Notes: generated by a model from the sequence alone, not told the origin. 64,000 nucleotides of DNA from Winogradskyella aurantia (GCF_002266855.1 NZ_NGJN01000003.1:124001-188000); one strand, 5' to 3'. Counted from the stretch's first letter, positions 19,976 through 29,191 are shown. Numbers and translations are program-made.

Positions 19976-20368
19976 TTGGGACTTGATTTGATATAAGAAA
20001 CAAAATTCTTTTAACTAAAGTGTGGATTTTAGATTTCAACACCAAAATTAGTCGATATCTTACAGAGTAATCATGACAAATATCATTTTACCGTTAGAAT
20101 TAGATATTAAAATAATCTCATTCCACAATTAGCCGAAAAAACAAAATAACCAGAAAGGCTATTAGCCCAGGAAAAAGGCATGAGATAAAAAGAGTCCCTA
20201 TCTCCTCGCTTTAGTTAATTACAGGGGATTTTTAGAGATGTCAATTCCTTTTGTTATCTTGTTAAACAGATAATTTGGATTGTTTTCAATATTCTGCGAA
20301 TAAATGTAGTACTGAAAACAACAATGTTAAATCGAAAAATGTAAATCAGAACTTAACTTAACTTCAAC
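19976..20368. other. Intergenic region, 393 bases, with an FNR-like palindrome
   Basis: Divergent region between the FemAB-like operon and the membrane protein at 20369. Apart from the palindrome at 20073-20086 I see no gene and no strong terminator. The long leader (about 280 bases) between the palindrome and the plus-strand gene could hide a small RNA or a long untranslated region, but no structure stands out. Confidence 0.6.
20073..20086. promoter_or_regulatory. Candidate FNR/CRP-type operator 1
   Basis: The bases ATGACAAATATCAT contain TGAC-N4-ATCA, one change from the FNR-type core TGAT-N4-ATCA, with symmetry extended by flanking A and T. It lies 98 bases before the FemAB-like operon and 283 bases before the gene at 20369. 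A second, better match lies at 21283. Confidence 0.4.
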
Positions 20369-21253
20369 GTGACCCAAACACTCTATAATTTCCTTCTTTC
20401 AGAAAAGAGTCGAAAAAAAATTGAAAAAGCTATTCTTTTAATTGCCCTATTTAGCTTTCTCATTCATTTAGGCCTCATTTATTTGATAAAGTTTAATGTC
20501 ATTGATTTTTTAGCTGGCTCTGAATTTCTTACAAATCCTATATCAGCTATTTACACACCGTTTTCATTTATTCTTATTTATGAGGTATACCTACTTATTT
20601 ACTATTTACCCAAGTCCTTTACGACTTATATTACCAAGCAATACGAAATCATTACCCTAATTATTATCCGTAGGTTATTTAAAGATCTTTCTTCCTTAGA
20701 ACTAACATCAAACTGGTTTGATATTAAAGGTGATTTATTATTTACCTATGATTTGCTGGCATCTCTTCTTTTGTTTTACTTAATTTTTGAATTTCAGCGA
20801 CAAGGCAAGCGAAAAATGCTTCAGAAAACCATGATAAACCCAGTAGTAAAACGCTTTATTGAGCAAAAGAAAATCATAGCGGTAATTTTAGTGCCATTAT
20901 TTTTTGCAATGGCGGTATACACACTTGTAGACTGGTTATTGCAAATTTCCTATACCTCATCAGAATTACCATCCTTCACCAGTATAAATAATCTCTTTTT
21001 CGATCAATTTTTTACAGTGCTGATTCTAGTAGACGTGGTATTACTTCTACTTTCATTTTTTTATACCGATCAATTCCATAAAATTATAAGAAATTCAGGT
21101 TTTATTATTTCAACCATTTTAATAAGAATCTCGTTTGGAGTGGTTGGCTTAATCAACACCGCATTAATCGTTGTGGCTGTTTTGTTTGGCTTAACTATAA
21201 TTATAATACACAATAAATACGAAAGAAATTTAACTACTGAAAAAACAGAATGA
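20369..21253 (+). CDS. Multipass membrane protein, unknown function
   Basis: I do not recognise the family. The 294-residue product has about six to seven membrane segments (near 19-40, 55-75, 120-140, 165-190, 205-228, 240-280) and a short basic loop, KQYEIITLIIIRRLFKDL (about 94-111), in which arginines fall next to a hydrophobic stretch. The start is GTG at 20369; no ATG lies nearby in frame and the hydrophilic N-terminus MTQTLYNFLLSEKSRKKIEKA looks natural. The universal stress protein gene follows after 92 bases. Channel or transporter functions are possible guesses only. Confidence 0.75.
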   Translation: MTQTLYNFLLSEKSRKKIEKAILLIALFSFLIHLGLIYLIKFNVIDFLAGSEFLTNPISAIYTPFSFILIYEVYLLIYYLPKSFTTYITKQYEIITLIIIRRLFKDLSSLELTSNWFDIKGDLLFTYDLLASLLLFYLIFEFQRQGKRKMLQKTMINPVVKRFIEQKKIIAVILVPLFFAMAVYTLVDWLLQISYTSSELPSFTSINNLFFDQFFTVLILVDVVLLLLSFFYTDQFHKIIRNSGFIISTILIRISFGVVGLINTALIVVAVLFGLTIIIIHNKYERNLTTEKTE

Positions 21254-21282
21254 TGGTCGCAACAAGACTCCTTGTCTTTCAC

Positions 21283-21294
21283 TGATAGATATCA
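21283..21294. promoter_or_regulatory. Candidate FNR/CRP-type operator 2, before the universal stress protein
   Basis: TGATAGATATCA is a perfect TGAT-N4-ATCA site, the core recognised by FNR-like oxygen or redox regulators. Its centre is about 57 bases before the ATG at 21346, a fitting distance for an activator site around -41 of a short-leader promoter. Confidence 0.5.
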
Positions 21295-21345
21295 TAAATT
21301 TATAAGGCGCATATGTTTATTTTTATATCTATTTCAGTTTAGGGC

Positions 21346-22179
21346 ATGAAACACATTCTTTTATTAACAGACTATTCTCCCAATGCGCAAAACGCTATAG
21401 ATTATGCTTTGCAACTTTTTGAAAAGCAAGCGTGTGCGTTCTATCTATGCCATATTAAAAAAGCTAAGAATTACATTTCAGATGATCTAATGAGTAGTGG
21501 CTCTAAAAGTATTTATGGCGCACTTGTTAAAGATGAGAAATCAAAACTAAAGGCATTAGCCAAGGCGTTAAAAGCTAGGTATAGAAATAGTCTTCATAAA
21601 TTTAAGGTACAGGTTGACGTTGATTCCTTTATTGATGCGATAAAGCAAACGATTGAAGTCAATACTATAGATCTATTGGTTATGGGTAGCAATGGCGCTT
21701 CTAATGCGGAAGAATCTATTTTTGGAAGTAATACCTTAAAGGTTATTAGAAATATCAATCTGCCAACATTGGTCATTCCGAAGGGCTTTAAATATAGAGC
21801 CTTGAATGACATTCTTTTACCGCTAGATACTTACGACCCTTCTGATAATAAAGCATTTAGGGAATTCTTAACTTTCTCAAAACCCTATAACAGTACCTTG
21901 CATATTCTTCGAATCACAAATTCTGAAATCATTGAAGATTCAGGTGCTTCCGAAGAAGAGCGGTTCAATGATATCATTACTGAAAATGACTTTAAATATC
22001 ATTATATTGAGAATGTACCGTTACATTTCTCTGCAAGAAACTATATACAAACCCATCATATTGACTTAATGGTATTAATGGTTCAAAATCGCACTTTGTT
22101 TGAACGCATATTCTTTGGGTCGAATACCATTCGTTTAACCAAGCAATTAGAAATTCCCTTATTGGTCTACCATTATTGA
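21346..22179 (+). CDS. Universal stress protein with two Usp domains
   Basis: A 277-residue cytoplasmic protein with two tandem Usp folds. The first (1-147) starts MKHILLLTDYSPNAQNAIDYAL and contains the nucleotide-loop-like motif VMGSNGASNAEESIFGSNTLKVI; the second (about 152-277) starts YRALNDILLPLDTYDPSDNKAF and ends VLMVQNRTLFERIFFGSNTIRLTKQLEIPLLVYH. In Bacteroidota such proteins are often induced by low oxygen or respiratory stress. The FNR-type site at 21283 agrees with that. It may act together with the membrane protein encoded just upstream. Confidence 0.93.
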   Translation: MKHILLLTDYSPNAQNAIDYALQLFEKQACAFYLCHIKKAKNYISDDLMSSGSKSIYGALVKDEKSKLKALAKALKARYRNSLHKFKVQVDVDSFIDAIKQTIEVNTIDLLVMGSNGASNAEESIFGSNTLKVIRNINLPTLVIPKGFKYRALNDILLPLDTYDPSDNKAFREFLTFSKPYNSTLHILRITNSEIIEDSGASEEERFNDIITENDFKYHYIENVPLHFSARNYIQTHHIDLMVLMVQNRTLFERIFFGSNTIRLTKQLEIPLLVYHY

Positions 22180-22358
22180 GTACTTTAATTTAAAGGACTA
22201 AATATTAAAATAATATGTAATCATCAATTCATAGATCCAACTTGTCAAATATTATGGGTCAATTGATGACTCAAAGGGATAGAACTGCAATGACTCAAGT
22301 TTAAAAAGAAACAAAAACGCTGTATCATATTAACTTACACTGTAAAATATTTGATAAA

Positions 22359-24182
22359 TCAATAATTTAAGCCATATCCTAACTTAAATAAAGGCGAAAT
22401 TGATGGATCCCAAAAATTCGGCCCATACTTTCCTTTAAAATCCTCTACAGACCTAGGCCATGAGTGCGGAAGCTTTCCTTTAAAGTCATAGTCACCAAAT
22501 AATACTTCGGCAATCCCACCGCCTTCAGAACCTGGCAACCAAGCAGCAACAAAAGCATCAGATTTGTCTATTTCATCTGTTACTACCAATGGACGTCCAG
22601 AAACCAAAACAACAACTGTTTTAACTCCCATTTCAGTATAAGTCTGTATGTAATTTTGATGCGCGTCACTTAGGGTTAACTTATGTGCTCCATTACCATC
22701 TCCAATATCTCCGAGCATTTCTGCATAAGGTGTTTCGCCGACTACTACAATGGCAACATCCGCATCGGAATGCTTTTCTGTCGCAGTCTGGTCATATACA
22801 ACTAATCGTTCCGATTTACTTTGAAGTCCGTCTAATATTGTTGTTGCACCCCTATAGTTTTCGTGGGTGCCTTGCCACCTTATGGTCCAGCCTCCAGATT
22901 GTAGTCCTGAGCTATTGGCATGCTCGCCGACAACAACAATTTTTTTTGTGTTCTTATCTATAGGCAAAACACTATTTTCATTTTTTATCAAAACCAAAGA
23001 TTCTCTAACTGCTTGCCGGGCCTTGTCTCTATAATTCTGACATCCTATTTTGTCAATCAAACCAGGGTCTGGGAATGGATTTTCAAATAAGCCTAATCGG
23101 AATTTTTGTCTCAAAATCCTTTTAACAGCGTCGTCAATTCGATTAAGAGGGACGTCTCCTTTTTCAATTCCTGTTTTTAATCCCTCTTGAAAAACATCCA
23201 AATCTCCATCAACAGCCATTACCATATCTACTCCGGCATTTATAATAGCATTTGCACCAAATCTTGAGTAACCCTTCCAATCCGAAACAACCATTCCATC
23301 AAATCCCATCCCAATTTTAAGCGTATCAGTAATTAATTCTTTATGAGCATGCATGGACACATCCAATATAGAATTAAACGAAACCATAACAGCACCTACT
23401 CCTGCTGCAACAGCCTCGCGATATGGTGGTAGCAGATATTTGCTTACTTCCTCCATTGTTAAAGACGTATTTCCCCCTTCCGTTCCAAAATCTGTTGAAC
23501 CGTCTCCAACATAATGCTTGGCTGTGGCCATTACTGTTTGGTTGTCTGATAAACGCCCTTGATGGCCTCTAACAGATGCTTTTGCTAGTTTACTAGTCAA
23601 CGCTGTACTTTCTGAAAAAGCCTCATAAACTCGTCCCCATTTTTCGTTATAAGGAATTGCAATACAAGGAGAGAAAGTCCAATTAAATCCTGTGGCTTGG
23701 GTTTCTATAGCTGTAATTACTGCCACCTCTTCAACTAATTTTGAATTTCCAGTAGCACCTAGACCTATATTATGCGGGAATATGGTGGCGCCATCGTATG
23801 TGTTTTGACCGTGAACGGCGTCTACCGCAAATAACAAAGGAATACCAAGCCGTGTGGATAAAGCTCTTTTCTGTAAGGTTATAAATCTTGCTTGCCACCC
23901 AAAGGCATCTTCTCCTGGAGTTGGGCCTTGGGTATGTATGACGGAGCCAATGAATTTGGTGCTTACATCCTCATCTGTAATATCATCAAAATGTCTTACC
24001 TGAGACATTTGGCCAATTTTTTCCTCTAAGGTCATTAAAGCTAACAAGGAATCTACCTTTTGTTCTATTGTAGCATCCGGACTCTTTGGAATTGTTGGAA
24101 CGTTTTTACATGAGCTAAGGGAATAAAAACAAAACGCAATTACTATTATTCTATATAAGGTATGACTGCAGGTCTTAATCAT
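22359..24182 (-). CDS. Glycoside hydrolase family 3 beta-glucosidase, lipoprotein
   Basis: Removes terminal beta-linked glucose (or related sugar) from oligosaccharides. The N-terminus carries a lipoprotein signal with lipobox LSSC (Cys25). The GH3 N-terminal barrel shows LLFAVDAVHGQNTYDGATIFPHN (117-138), AKHYVGDGSTDFGTEGGNTS (221-240) and GFDGMVVSDWKGY (293-305), in which Asp301 is the nucleophile. The C-terminal domain has VVVGEHANSSGLQSGGWTIRWQG. At 607 residues it lacks the fibronectin domain of longer GH3 enzymes. It follows the sugar porter gene by 37 bases; together they look like a beta-glucan or cello-oligosaccharide utilisation unit at the outer envelope. Confidence 0.94.
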   Translation of the reverse strand: MIKTCSHTLYRIIVIAFCFYSLSSCKNVPTIPKSPDATIEQKVDSLLALMTLEEKIGQMSQVRHFDDITDEDVSTKFIGSVIHTQGPTPGEDAFGWQARFITLQKRALSTRLGIPLLFAVDAVHGQNTYDGATIFPHNIGLGATGNSKLVEEVAVITAIETQATGFNWTFSPCIAIPYNEKWGRVYEAFSESTALTSKLAKASVRGHQGRLSDNQTVMATAKHYVGDGSTDFGTEGGNTSLTMEEVSKYLLPPYREAVAAGVGAVMVSFNSILDVSMHAHKELITDTLKIGMGFDGMVVSDWKGYSRFGANAIINAGVDMVMAVDGDLDVFQEGLKTGIEKGDVPLNRIDDAVKRILRQKFRLGLFENPFPDPGLIDKIGCQNYRDKARQAVRESLVLIKNENSVLPIDKNTKKIVVVGEHANSSGLQSGGWTIRWQGTHENYRGATTILDGLQSKSERLVVYDQTATEKHSDADVAIVVVGETPYAEMLGDIGDGNGAHKLTLSDAHQNYIQTYTEMGVKTVVVLVSGRPLVVTDEIDKSDAFVAAWLPGSEGGGIAEVLFGDYDFKGKLPHSWPRSVEDFKGKYGPNFWDPSISPLFKLGYGLNY

Positions 24183-24219
24183 ATTGATTTGAAATAATCT
24201 TAAACGGAATCATGATTAG

Positions 24220-25737
24220 CTAACCCCTGATTAGCAACTCTTCAACTTCCTCTAGAGTCTTACCCTTAGTCTCGATGACGAACTTCATAACGAATAACAA
24301 GGACAAAATAGCCATACCTGCATAAATAGCGAAGGTTAATGTTGGTCCCAAATTTGTCAGTTCCCATGGAAAAAATTGGGTAACGGTATAACTCACTAGC
24401 GAATTAAAAAAACCAACAGCAGAAATTGCGATACCCTTAATGCTTCCAGGAAAAATTTCAGATAATAAGGTCCACATTACAGGACCAAGAGATATAGCGA
24501 AGGCTGCAACATATAAAAGGATAGCAATAAGTACTAAGGTCGCGTTAATATTTATGAACTTTTTTACCTCATTACGTTTAAAATCATTTAATTGGAGCTC
24601 GCTTAAGAGCGGTGATAGCTTGTTGAATAACTCTGTTTGCGACTTAAAGGACATCCCATCAAGGCGCTCTATATTGCTTCTAACTTCAGTATTTTCAATC
24701 TTCTGAATGTTATTCGTATTTAAATCATAGGTAGCATTGTTAAAGGCTAAGGTCGCCATGGACAATGCAATCGCCATAGTTGCCGTACCAATTATTAAAA
24801 GCGGCTTTCGTCCCAGTCTATCGATAAGTCGAATAGCAACAAGAGTAAATACTAAATTTGTTAAGCCCACAACTATGGCTTGTAAAAAGGACGAATCCGT
24901 ACTACCTCCAGCTTGTTCGAAAATGGTCGGGGCGTAATAAAAAATAGCATTAATTCCTGTTATTTGTTGAAAAAAAGCAATCCCAAATGCGATAATAACA
25001 ATGGTGTGCATGCGGCTACTAAACAATTCAGCAATTGTTCCTTTCTTTTCCTTTTTTGCAATGCCTCGTTGAATTTCTTCTATGGTAGTTAAGGCGTAAT
25101 CTTTACCACCTATTTTGATTAAAATCCTTTCGGCGATCTCAACGAGATTTAGTTGTTGTATTAGCCATCTTGGACTTCTTGGAATAGAAAATAATGCTAA
25201 AAAGTAGATAAACGCAGGTATAGCCTCAACTCCCAGCATCCACCGCCAACTTTCGCCTTCTACATCTTTTAAAAAATAGTTAGAAAAATAAGCTACAGAA
25301 ATACCTAAAACAATATTTAATTGATTTAAGGATACTAAGCCTCCTCTTAACTTTGGAGGTGCTACCTCAGCTATATAAATAGGTGCAATTAAAATAGCAC
25401 CGCCAATACCGATACCTCCAATAATCCTCGCAATAATAAATTCAGTATACCCTGTAGCCAAAGCCGACCAAAGTGCAGAAACCGTAAAGAGTATTGCTGT
25501 AACAATTAGTATTTTCTTTCTACCAAATCTATCACTTAAGGGTCCTGCAGAAATATTTCCAGCCATAGCTCCAAATATCACACAACCAACAGAAAAGCCA
25601 AGTTCCCAGTCTGTCATACTAAAATATTCGCTAATGCCGCCTACTGCACCAGAAATAACAGCACTGTCAAACCCCAAAAGGAATCCTCCTAGAGCCACTA
25701 CAAAGCTGATAAATATAGTATAAGATTTATTATTCAT
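24220..25737 (-). CDS. Sugar porter family MFS transporter with a periplasmic-loop insertion
   Basis: A 505-residue inner-membrane sugar:proton symporter. Sugar-porter signatures are present: LLGFDSAVISG (about 20-30), GPLSDRFGRKKILI (65-78), PIYIAEVAPPKLRGGLVSLNQL (about 123-144), PRSPRWLI, QQITGINAIFYYAP and ETKGKTLEEVEELL at the end. Between membrane segments 9 and 10 there is an extra hydrophilic stretch of about 55-60 residues (near 340-396), longer than in E. coli XylE. It precedes the GH3 lipoprotein gene in the same orientation, so the porter likely takes up the monosaccharide released by that enzyme. Confidence 0.93.
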   Translation of the reverse strand: MNNKSYTIFISFVVALGGFLLGFDSAVISGAVGGISEYFSMTDWELGFSVGCVIFGAMAGNISAGPLSDRFGRKKILIVTAILFTVSALWSALATGYTEFIIARIIGGIGIGGAILIAPIYIAEVAPPKLRGGLVSLNQLNIVLGISVAYFSNYFLKDVEGESWRWMLGVEAIPAFIYFLALFSIPRSPRWLIQQLNLVEIAERILIKIGGKDYALTTIEEIQRGIAKKEKKGTIAELFSSRMHTIVIIAFGIAFFQQITGINAIFYYAPTIFEQAGGSTDSSFLQAIVVGLTNLVFTLVAIRLIDRLGRKPLLIIGTATMAIALSMATLAFNNATYDLNTNNIQKIENTEVRSNIERLDGMSFKSQTELFNKLSPLLSELQLNDFKRNEVKKFININATLVLIAILLYVAAFAISLGPVMWTLLSEIFPGSIKGIAISAVGFFNSLVSYTVTQFFPWELTNLGPTLTFAIYAGMAILSLLFVMKFVIETKGKTLEEVEELLIRG

Positions 25738-25925
25738 GGATCAACTGGTTTACACGTTTAAAATTGCTTTTCTGATTAGTTTCGAAATTCATGTTTTACC
25801 CAAACCCCTTTTAAAACTCTTTCTTCACCTTCCCTTGGAGCGTTCCAATTCTTCCTATGATATTAAGTAAAAGAGATAAATACTAGCCGAAACTACAAAA
25901 AATCTTCTGGAATATCTTTTTTGAT

Positions 25926-26804
25926 TTATTCAAAAAGATCTGATGATAGATACCTGTCGCCACGGTCACATATGATACTGACTATTACACCGCTTTTTAA
26001 TTCATTTGCAAGTTGTAAAGCGGCTGTAGTTGCTCCGCCACTGCTCATACCTGCAAATATACCTTCTTCCCTAGCCAATCTTCTGGCCATTGCAATCGAC
26101 TCATCACGGCTCACTTCAATAGTACGGTCTACTTTTTTCGCATTAAATATTTTAGGCAAATACGCCTTTGGCCATTTTCGGATACCTGGTATACTGGAAC
26201 CATCAGTAGGCTGAACGCCCACAATCTGAATGTTTTGGTTTTGTTCTTTGAGAAAGCTTGAGGTTCCCATAATAGTGCCTGTCGTTCCCATAGAGGACAC
26301 AAAATGTGTCACGGCACCACTGGTATCTTTCCATATCTCGGGACCAGTCGTTTTATAGTGTGCCTTCCAATTGTCATCATTCGCAAATTGATTAAAACTG
26401 TAGTAATTCTCATTTTCGACCTTTGCGTTGGCATAATCCCGAGCTCCTTCAATACCATCTGGATGCAACGTCACCTTAGCGCCATAAGCTTTCATGGTGG
26501 CAACACGCTCTTTAGTCGCCGTCTCTGGCATAACCAATTCTATATCGAGCTTAAATATTGCAGCAATCATGGCAAGAGCAATACCCGTATTCCCGCTAGT
26601 GGCTTCTATGAGCTTTGACGTACGGTTTATTTCTTTTCTATGCAGTGCGTTCTTAATCATACTGTATGCCGCCCTATCTTTAACACTGCCTCCGGGATTA
26701 TTACCTTCAAGTTTAAAATACAGACTCACATTAGGATTAGTATTTAGTACCATAGATTTTACCAAAGGGGTGTTTCCTATTCGATCAATTATCGTTTTAT
26801 TCAT
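25926..26804 (-). CDS. cysM: Cysteine synthase (O-acetylserine sulfhydrylase, CysM type)
   Basis: PLP enzyme that makes cysteine from O-acetylserine and sulfide or thiosulfate. The PLP lysine is in NNPGGSVKDRAAY (Lys42), the asparagine loop EATSGNTGIALAM follows, and the phosphate-binding glycines are in VSSMGTTGTIMG. The length of 292 and the short C-terminus (DRGDRYLSSDLF) favour the CysM subgroup over CysK. Its start overlaps the end of cysE by eight bases, so serine acetylation and sulfhydrylation are encoded as one unit. Confidence 0.95.
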   Translation of the reverse strand: MNKTIIDRIGNTPLVKSMVLNTNPNVSLYFKLEGNNPGGSVKDRAAYSMIKNALHRKEINRTSKLIEATSGNTGIALAMIAAIFKLDIELVMPETATKERVATMKAYGAKVTLHPDGIEGARDYANAKVENENYYSFNQFANDDNWKAHYKTTGPEIWKDTSGAVTHFVSSMGTTGTIMGTSSFLKEQNQNIQIVGVQPTDGSSIPGIRKWPKAYLPKIFNAKKVDRTIEVSRDESIAMARRLAREEGIFAGMSSGGATTAALQLANELKSGVIVSIICDRGDRYLSSDLFE

Positions 26805-27597
26805 CCTCGTGGTCTAATTTTGATATGACTTGAACTTCTGAAGTATTAATTACGATAGAGTTTTTTGATACAGATTCGGTTAACCAAGTGTTACCTCCTA
26901 TAATACAGTTCTCTCCAATGACGGTTTCACCACCTAAAATTGAAGCATTGGCATAAATAACAACATTCTTTTTAATGGTTGGGTGTCGCTTAATATCCTT
27001 GAGTTGTTTTTCCACTTTTAAAGCCCCTAGGGTAACCCCTTGGTACATTTTCACATTATCATGTATTTCGGCCGTTTCCCCGATGACAATACCTGTGCCA
27101 TGATCAATAAAAAACGAGTTTCCTATTTGGGCACCTGGATGAATATCAATACCCGTGAGCTGGTGAGCATATTCTGTCATTAGCCTTGGTATAAGCGGTA
27201 ATCTCAATTGAAGAAACTCGCGTGCCATTCTATAAACAGCAATAGCAAAAAACCCGGGATAGGCTAAATAGACCTCTTCAATGGATTGCGCCGCGGGATC
27301 ATTAGTATAAATGGCCATTGCATCTTTTTTTAAACTGCAAAATAATTCCGGAATGTGCTGTGTGAAATCTTCCCAAGTCTTACATGGTTTACCTTTAATT
27401 TGAGGACAAGCCAAATCTCTTATTTTAAGAAATAATACCTCGAGTTCAACCAATGCTTTTTCCGCATCGGTGGCCTGATCAAATAGAGCATTAAAAAGTA
27501 ATTGAGTAAATCGTTGAGATTCCTCCTTTAGCGCAATGGAAACCTTTATGTCTTGCTTCTGTTTGCTTATGGCGTCAATTAATGTAGAATGATTCAT
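26797..27597 (-). CDS. cysE: Serine O-acetyltransferase
   Basis: Acetylates serine with acetyl-CoA, the first step of cysteine synthesis. The C-terminal half is a left-handed beta helix of hexapeptide repeats: HQLTGIDIHPGAQIGNSFFIDHGTGIVIGETAEI, then MYQGVTLGALKVEK and VVIYANASILGGETVIGENCIIGGNTWL. The N-terminal helical domain of about 120 residues is longer than in E. coli and is typical of the EpsC/SAT form in Bacteroidota. I start it at ATG 27597; the in-frame TTG at 27612 is not needed. It overlaps cysM. Confidence 0.94.
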   Translation of the reverse strand: MNHSTLIDAISKQKQDIKVSIALKEESQRFTQLLFNALFDQATDAEKALVELEVLFLKIRDLACPQIKGKPCKTWEDFTQHIPELFCSLKKDAMAIYTNDPAAQSIEEVYLAYPGFFAIAVYRMAREFLQLRLPLIPRLMTEYAHQLTGIDIHPGAQIGNSFFIDHGTGIVIGETAEIHDNVKMYQGVTLGALKVEKQLKDIKRHPTIKKNVVIYANASILGGETVIGENCIIGGNTWLTESVSKNSIVINTSEVQVISKLDHEDE

Positions 27598-27909
27598 AAC
27601 ATCTTTTTCCAAAGAGACAACATTTAAAGATAAAACACCATTAAAATGTCGTTAAAAAATAGTTTCATAAGGTTTAAAACCTAACTTAATAGTCAAGAGT
27701 AAATCTTCAATTTTAGTAACTCATGCCTTATCGAAGACTTTTTTGAATGTACTAAAACCAAACATATTGGCACTTGTTAAAAATCTTTGAGATATAATTG
27801 AGTTTGTTTAAACAAAAAAAGATTTAGCACTGAAATTTATATGATTACATTAAAATTATTTACGTACCTTTTAACAATTATTAACATTTAACAAAATCAA
27901 CTATTAATC
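27598..27909. other. Intergenic region, 312 bases, with a perfect palindrome
   Basis: Divergent region between cysE and the secreted protein at 27910. It is very AT-rich. The only clear element is the 14-base palindrome at 27803-27816; a weak TTG/AATCTTTG pair near 27770-27790 might be part of a promoter. I see no gene. Confidence 0.6.
27803..27816. repeat. Perfect 14-base palindrome, possible operator
   Basis: TTTGTTTAAACAAA is fully self-complementary. It lies about 94 bases before the secreted protein at 27910 and 206 bases before cysE, a normal position for a repressor or activator site of the plus-strand gene. Confidence 0.45.
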
Positions 27910-28614
27910 ATGAAAAAATTAATTTTAATCTGTTCCCTTTTCTTTGGGCTAATTTGTAGCGCACAGGACACTTATTTTACCATTTACAATTTCACCGTAG
28001 AGCCTCAAAACGTATCTACCGTGGCAACCTTATTCAACGATTACTTTTCAGCAAACAAACCAGATGGAGTTACGGTTTCTCTTTATGAAAACCACTTTAA
28101 CGACAGTGGTAACAATTTTTCCCACTCAGTGGTTTTTGCAGGAACTTTAGATGCCTTAGGTGGTATGTACTCAGGTGAAACTAGTGACACCTGGGACTTA
28201 TTTAGGACAAGAATTAATCAACATATGAAAGAAGGTTTTAACTCCTTTACCGGGAGACAAATTTCTATTCATGGCGATACCAGTGGAGATTTACGCTTTC
28301 AAAGGTATTACGTTTTAGATGTTGAAGACGGTGCTAAGTTTACTAGTGCCCATAACGCTTATGCTGAGAAGAATGTCCCAAAAGGGATGACTATGTCCAT
28401 GGGTAATATTACCTTGGGTCAAGGTCCGGATGGCGGAAATAGATGGGTCATAGCTAGCTTTAAGGATTTTAAAAGTGCACTGGGCGGTGCTTACATGCTA
28501 AGAACTGAAGCTGAGAGAGAAGCTGACAGTAAAGCATGGAAGGAACGCAGGGAAAATGACGGGGACGTATCTTTAGTGCGTTCAGGACTTCGTATTCTTT
28601 TAATGTCGTGGTAG
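27910..28614 (+). CDS. Secreted protein of unknown function, two alpha+beta repeats
   Basis: I do not recognise a named family. A signal peptide (1-19, ending CSAQ) is followed by about 215 residues that appear to be an internal duplication: unit A (about 20-90, TYFTIYNFTVEPQNVSTVA ... ALGGMY) and unit B (about 125-195, RFQRYYVLDVEDGAKFTSA ... ALGGAY). Each unit runs strand, helix, strands, helix, as in ferredoxin-like dimeric alpha+beta barrels of the ABM/NIPSNAP type, so the protein may fold as a single-chain barrel. No catalytic residue can be named. A strong terminator follows. Confidence 0.82.
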   Translation: MKKLILICSLFFGLICSAQDTYFTIYNFTVEPQNVSTVATLFNDYFSANKPDGVTVSLYENHFNDSGNNFSHSVVFAGTLDALGGMYSGETSDTWDLFRTRINQHMKEGFNSFTGRQISIHGDTSGDLRFQRYYVLDVEDGAKFTSAHNAYAEKNVPKGMTMSMGNITLGQGPDGGNRWVIASFKDFKSALGGAYMLRTEAEREADSKAWKERRENDGDVSLVRSGLRILLMSW

Positions 28615-28656
28615 TGAGATTATATTCCTGATAGAATTAATATTCAAAGTTATTAG

Positions 28657-28700
28657 ACAACAGCCCTTATAATATTCAAATATTATAGGGGCTGTTTATT
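28657..28700 (+). terminator. Rho-independent terminator after the secreted protein at 27910
   Basis: A long hairpin pairs AACAGCCCTTATAATATT with AATATTATAGGGGCTGTT (one G-T pair) around a tiny loop, followed by TTATTTT. The stem of about 16 pairs is among the strongest in the window. Confidence 0.85.
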
Positions 28701-29051
28701 TTACATGTTTTGAGTCCTAATGATTTAAGTGTGATGCATCGTAGAATCCTTTTTGACAAAAGAGTCTCAATCTCAGATCTAAGGCTGTAACTATTATCAA
28801 TTATAAAATATCGTAGGTCTTTGATTCCTAGAACATAAGATTTTGAACAACCCATGAATCTATGTGAATAGAGTTCCTTACAGTATTAGAATTTAAAATT
28901 TATTTAATGTTTTAGCCAATACCTTTACATGGTCAGAATAGTTTAATACACTTTAAGTGGATTGAATTGTTGGCAGAAGGAATTATCACCACATCAAATA
29001 GGCGGTTTGATAGAGTTTGACAGTAGCTATAAGTTCAATCGGCAATTTTTT

Positions 29052-29085
29052 GGTATACCTAAGGGGTATTTTTGTAGGTAAATAC
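29052..29085. promoter_or_regulatory. Operator-like block with overlapping -7 element
   Basis: GGTATACC (29052-29059) is a perfect 8-base palindrome; it overlaps TACCTAAGGGGTA, a near-symmetric block, and is followed by TATTTTTG (29067-29074), a TAnnTTTG match, and by GTAGGTAAATAC. The block sits about 110-140 bases before the secreted protein at 29192. No good -33 element is present, which would fit an activator-dependent promoter. Confidence 0.25.
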
Positions 29086-29191
29086 ACTTATGAGAGTAGT
29101 TCAACTCCCATTACTGTCATATAAACTGATATTTAATTCATTGATAATAAATAGCTTACCTTACTGTAAACTAATTTAACTAATTACACAT

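Larger units (their letters stand above)
28615..29191. other. Intergenic region, 577 bases
   Basis: Holds the terminator at 28657-28700 and the operator-like block at 29052-29085. Between them (28701-29051) both strands are broken by stops and I see no gene, tRNA or repeat. The long distance before the next secreted protein suggests it has its own regulated promoter. Confidence 0.7.
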
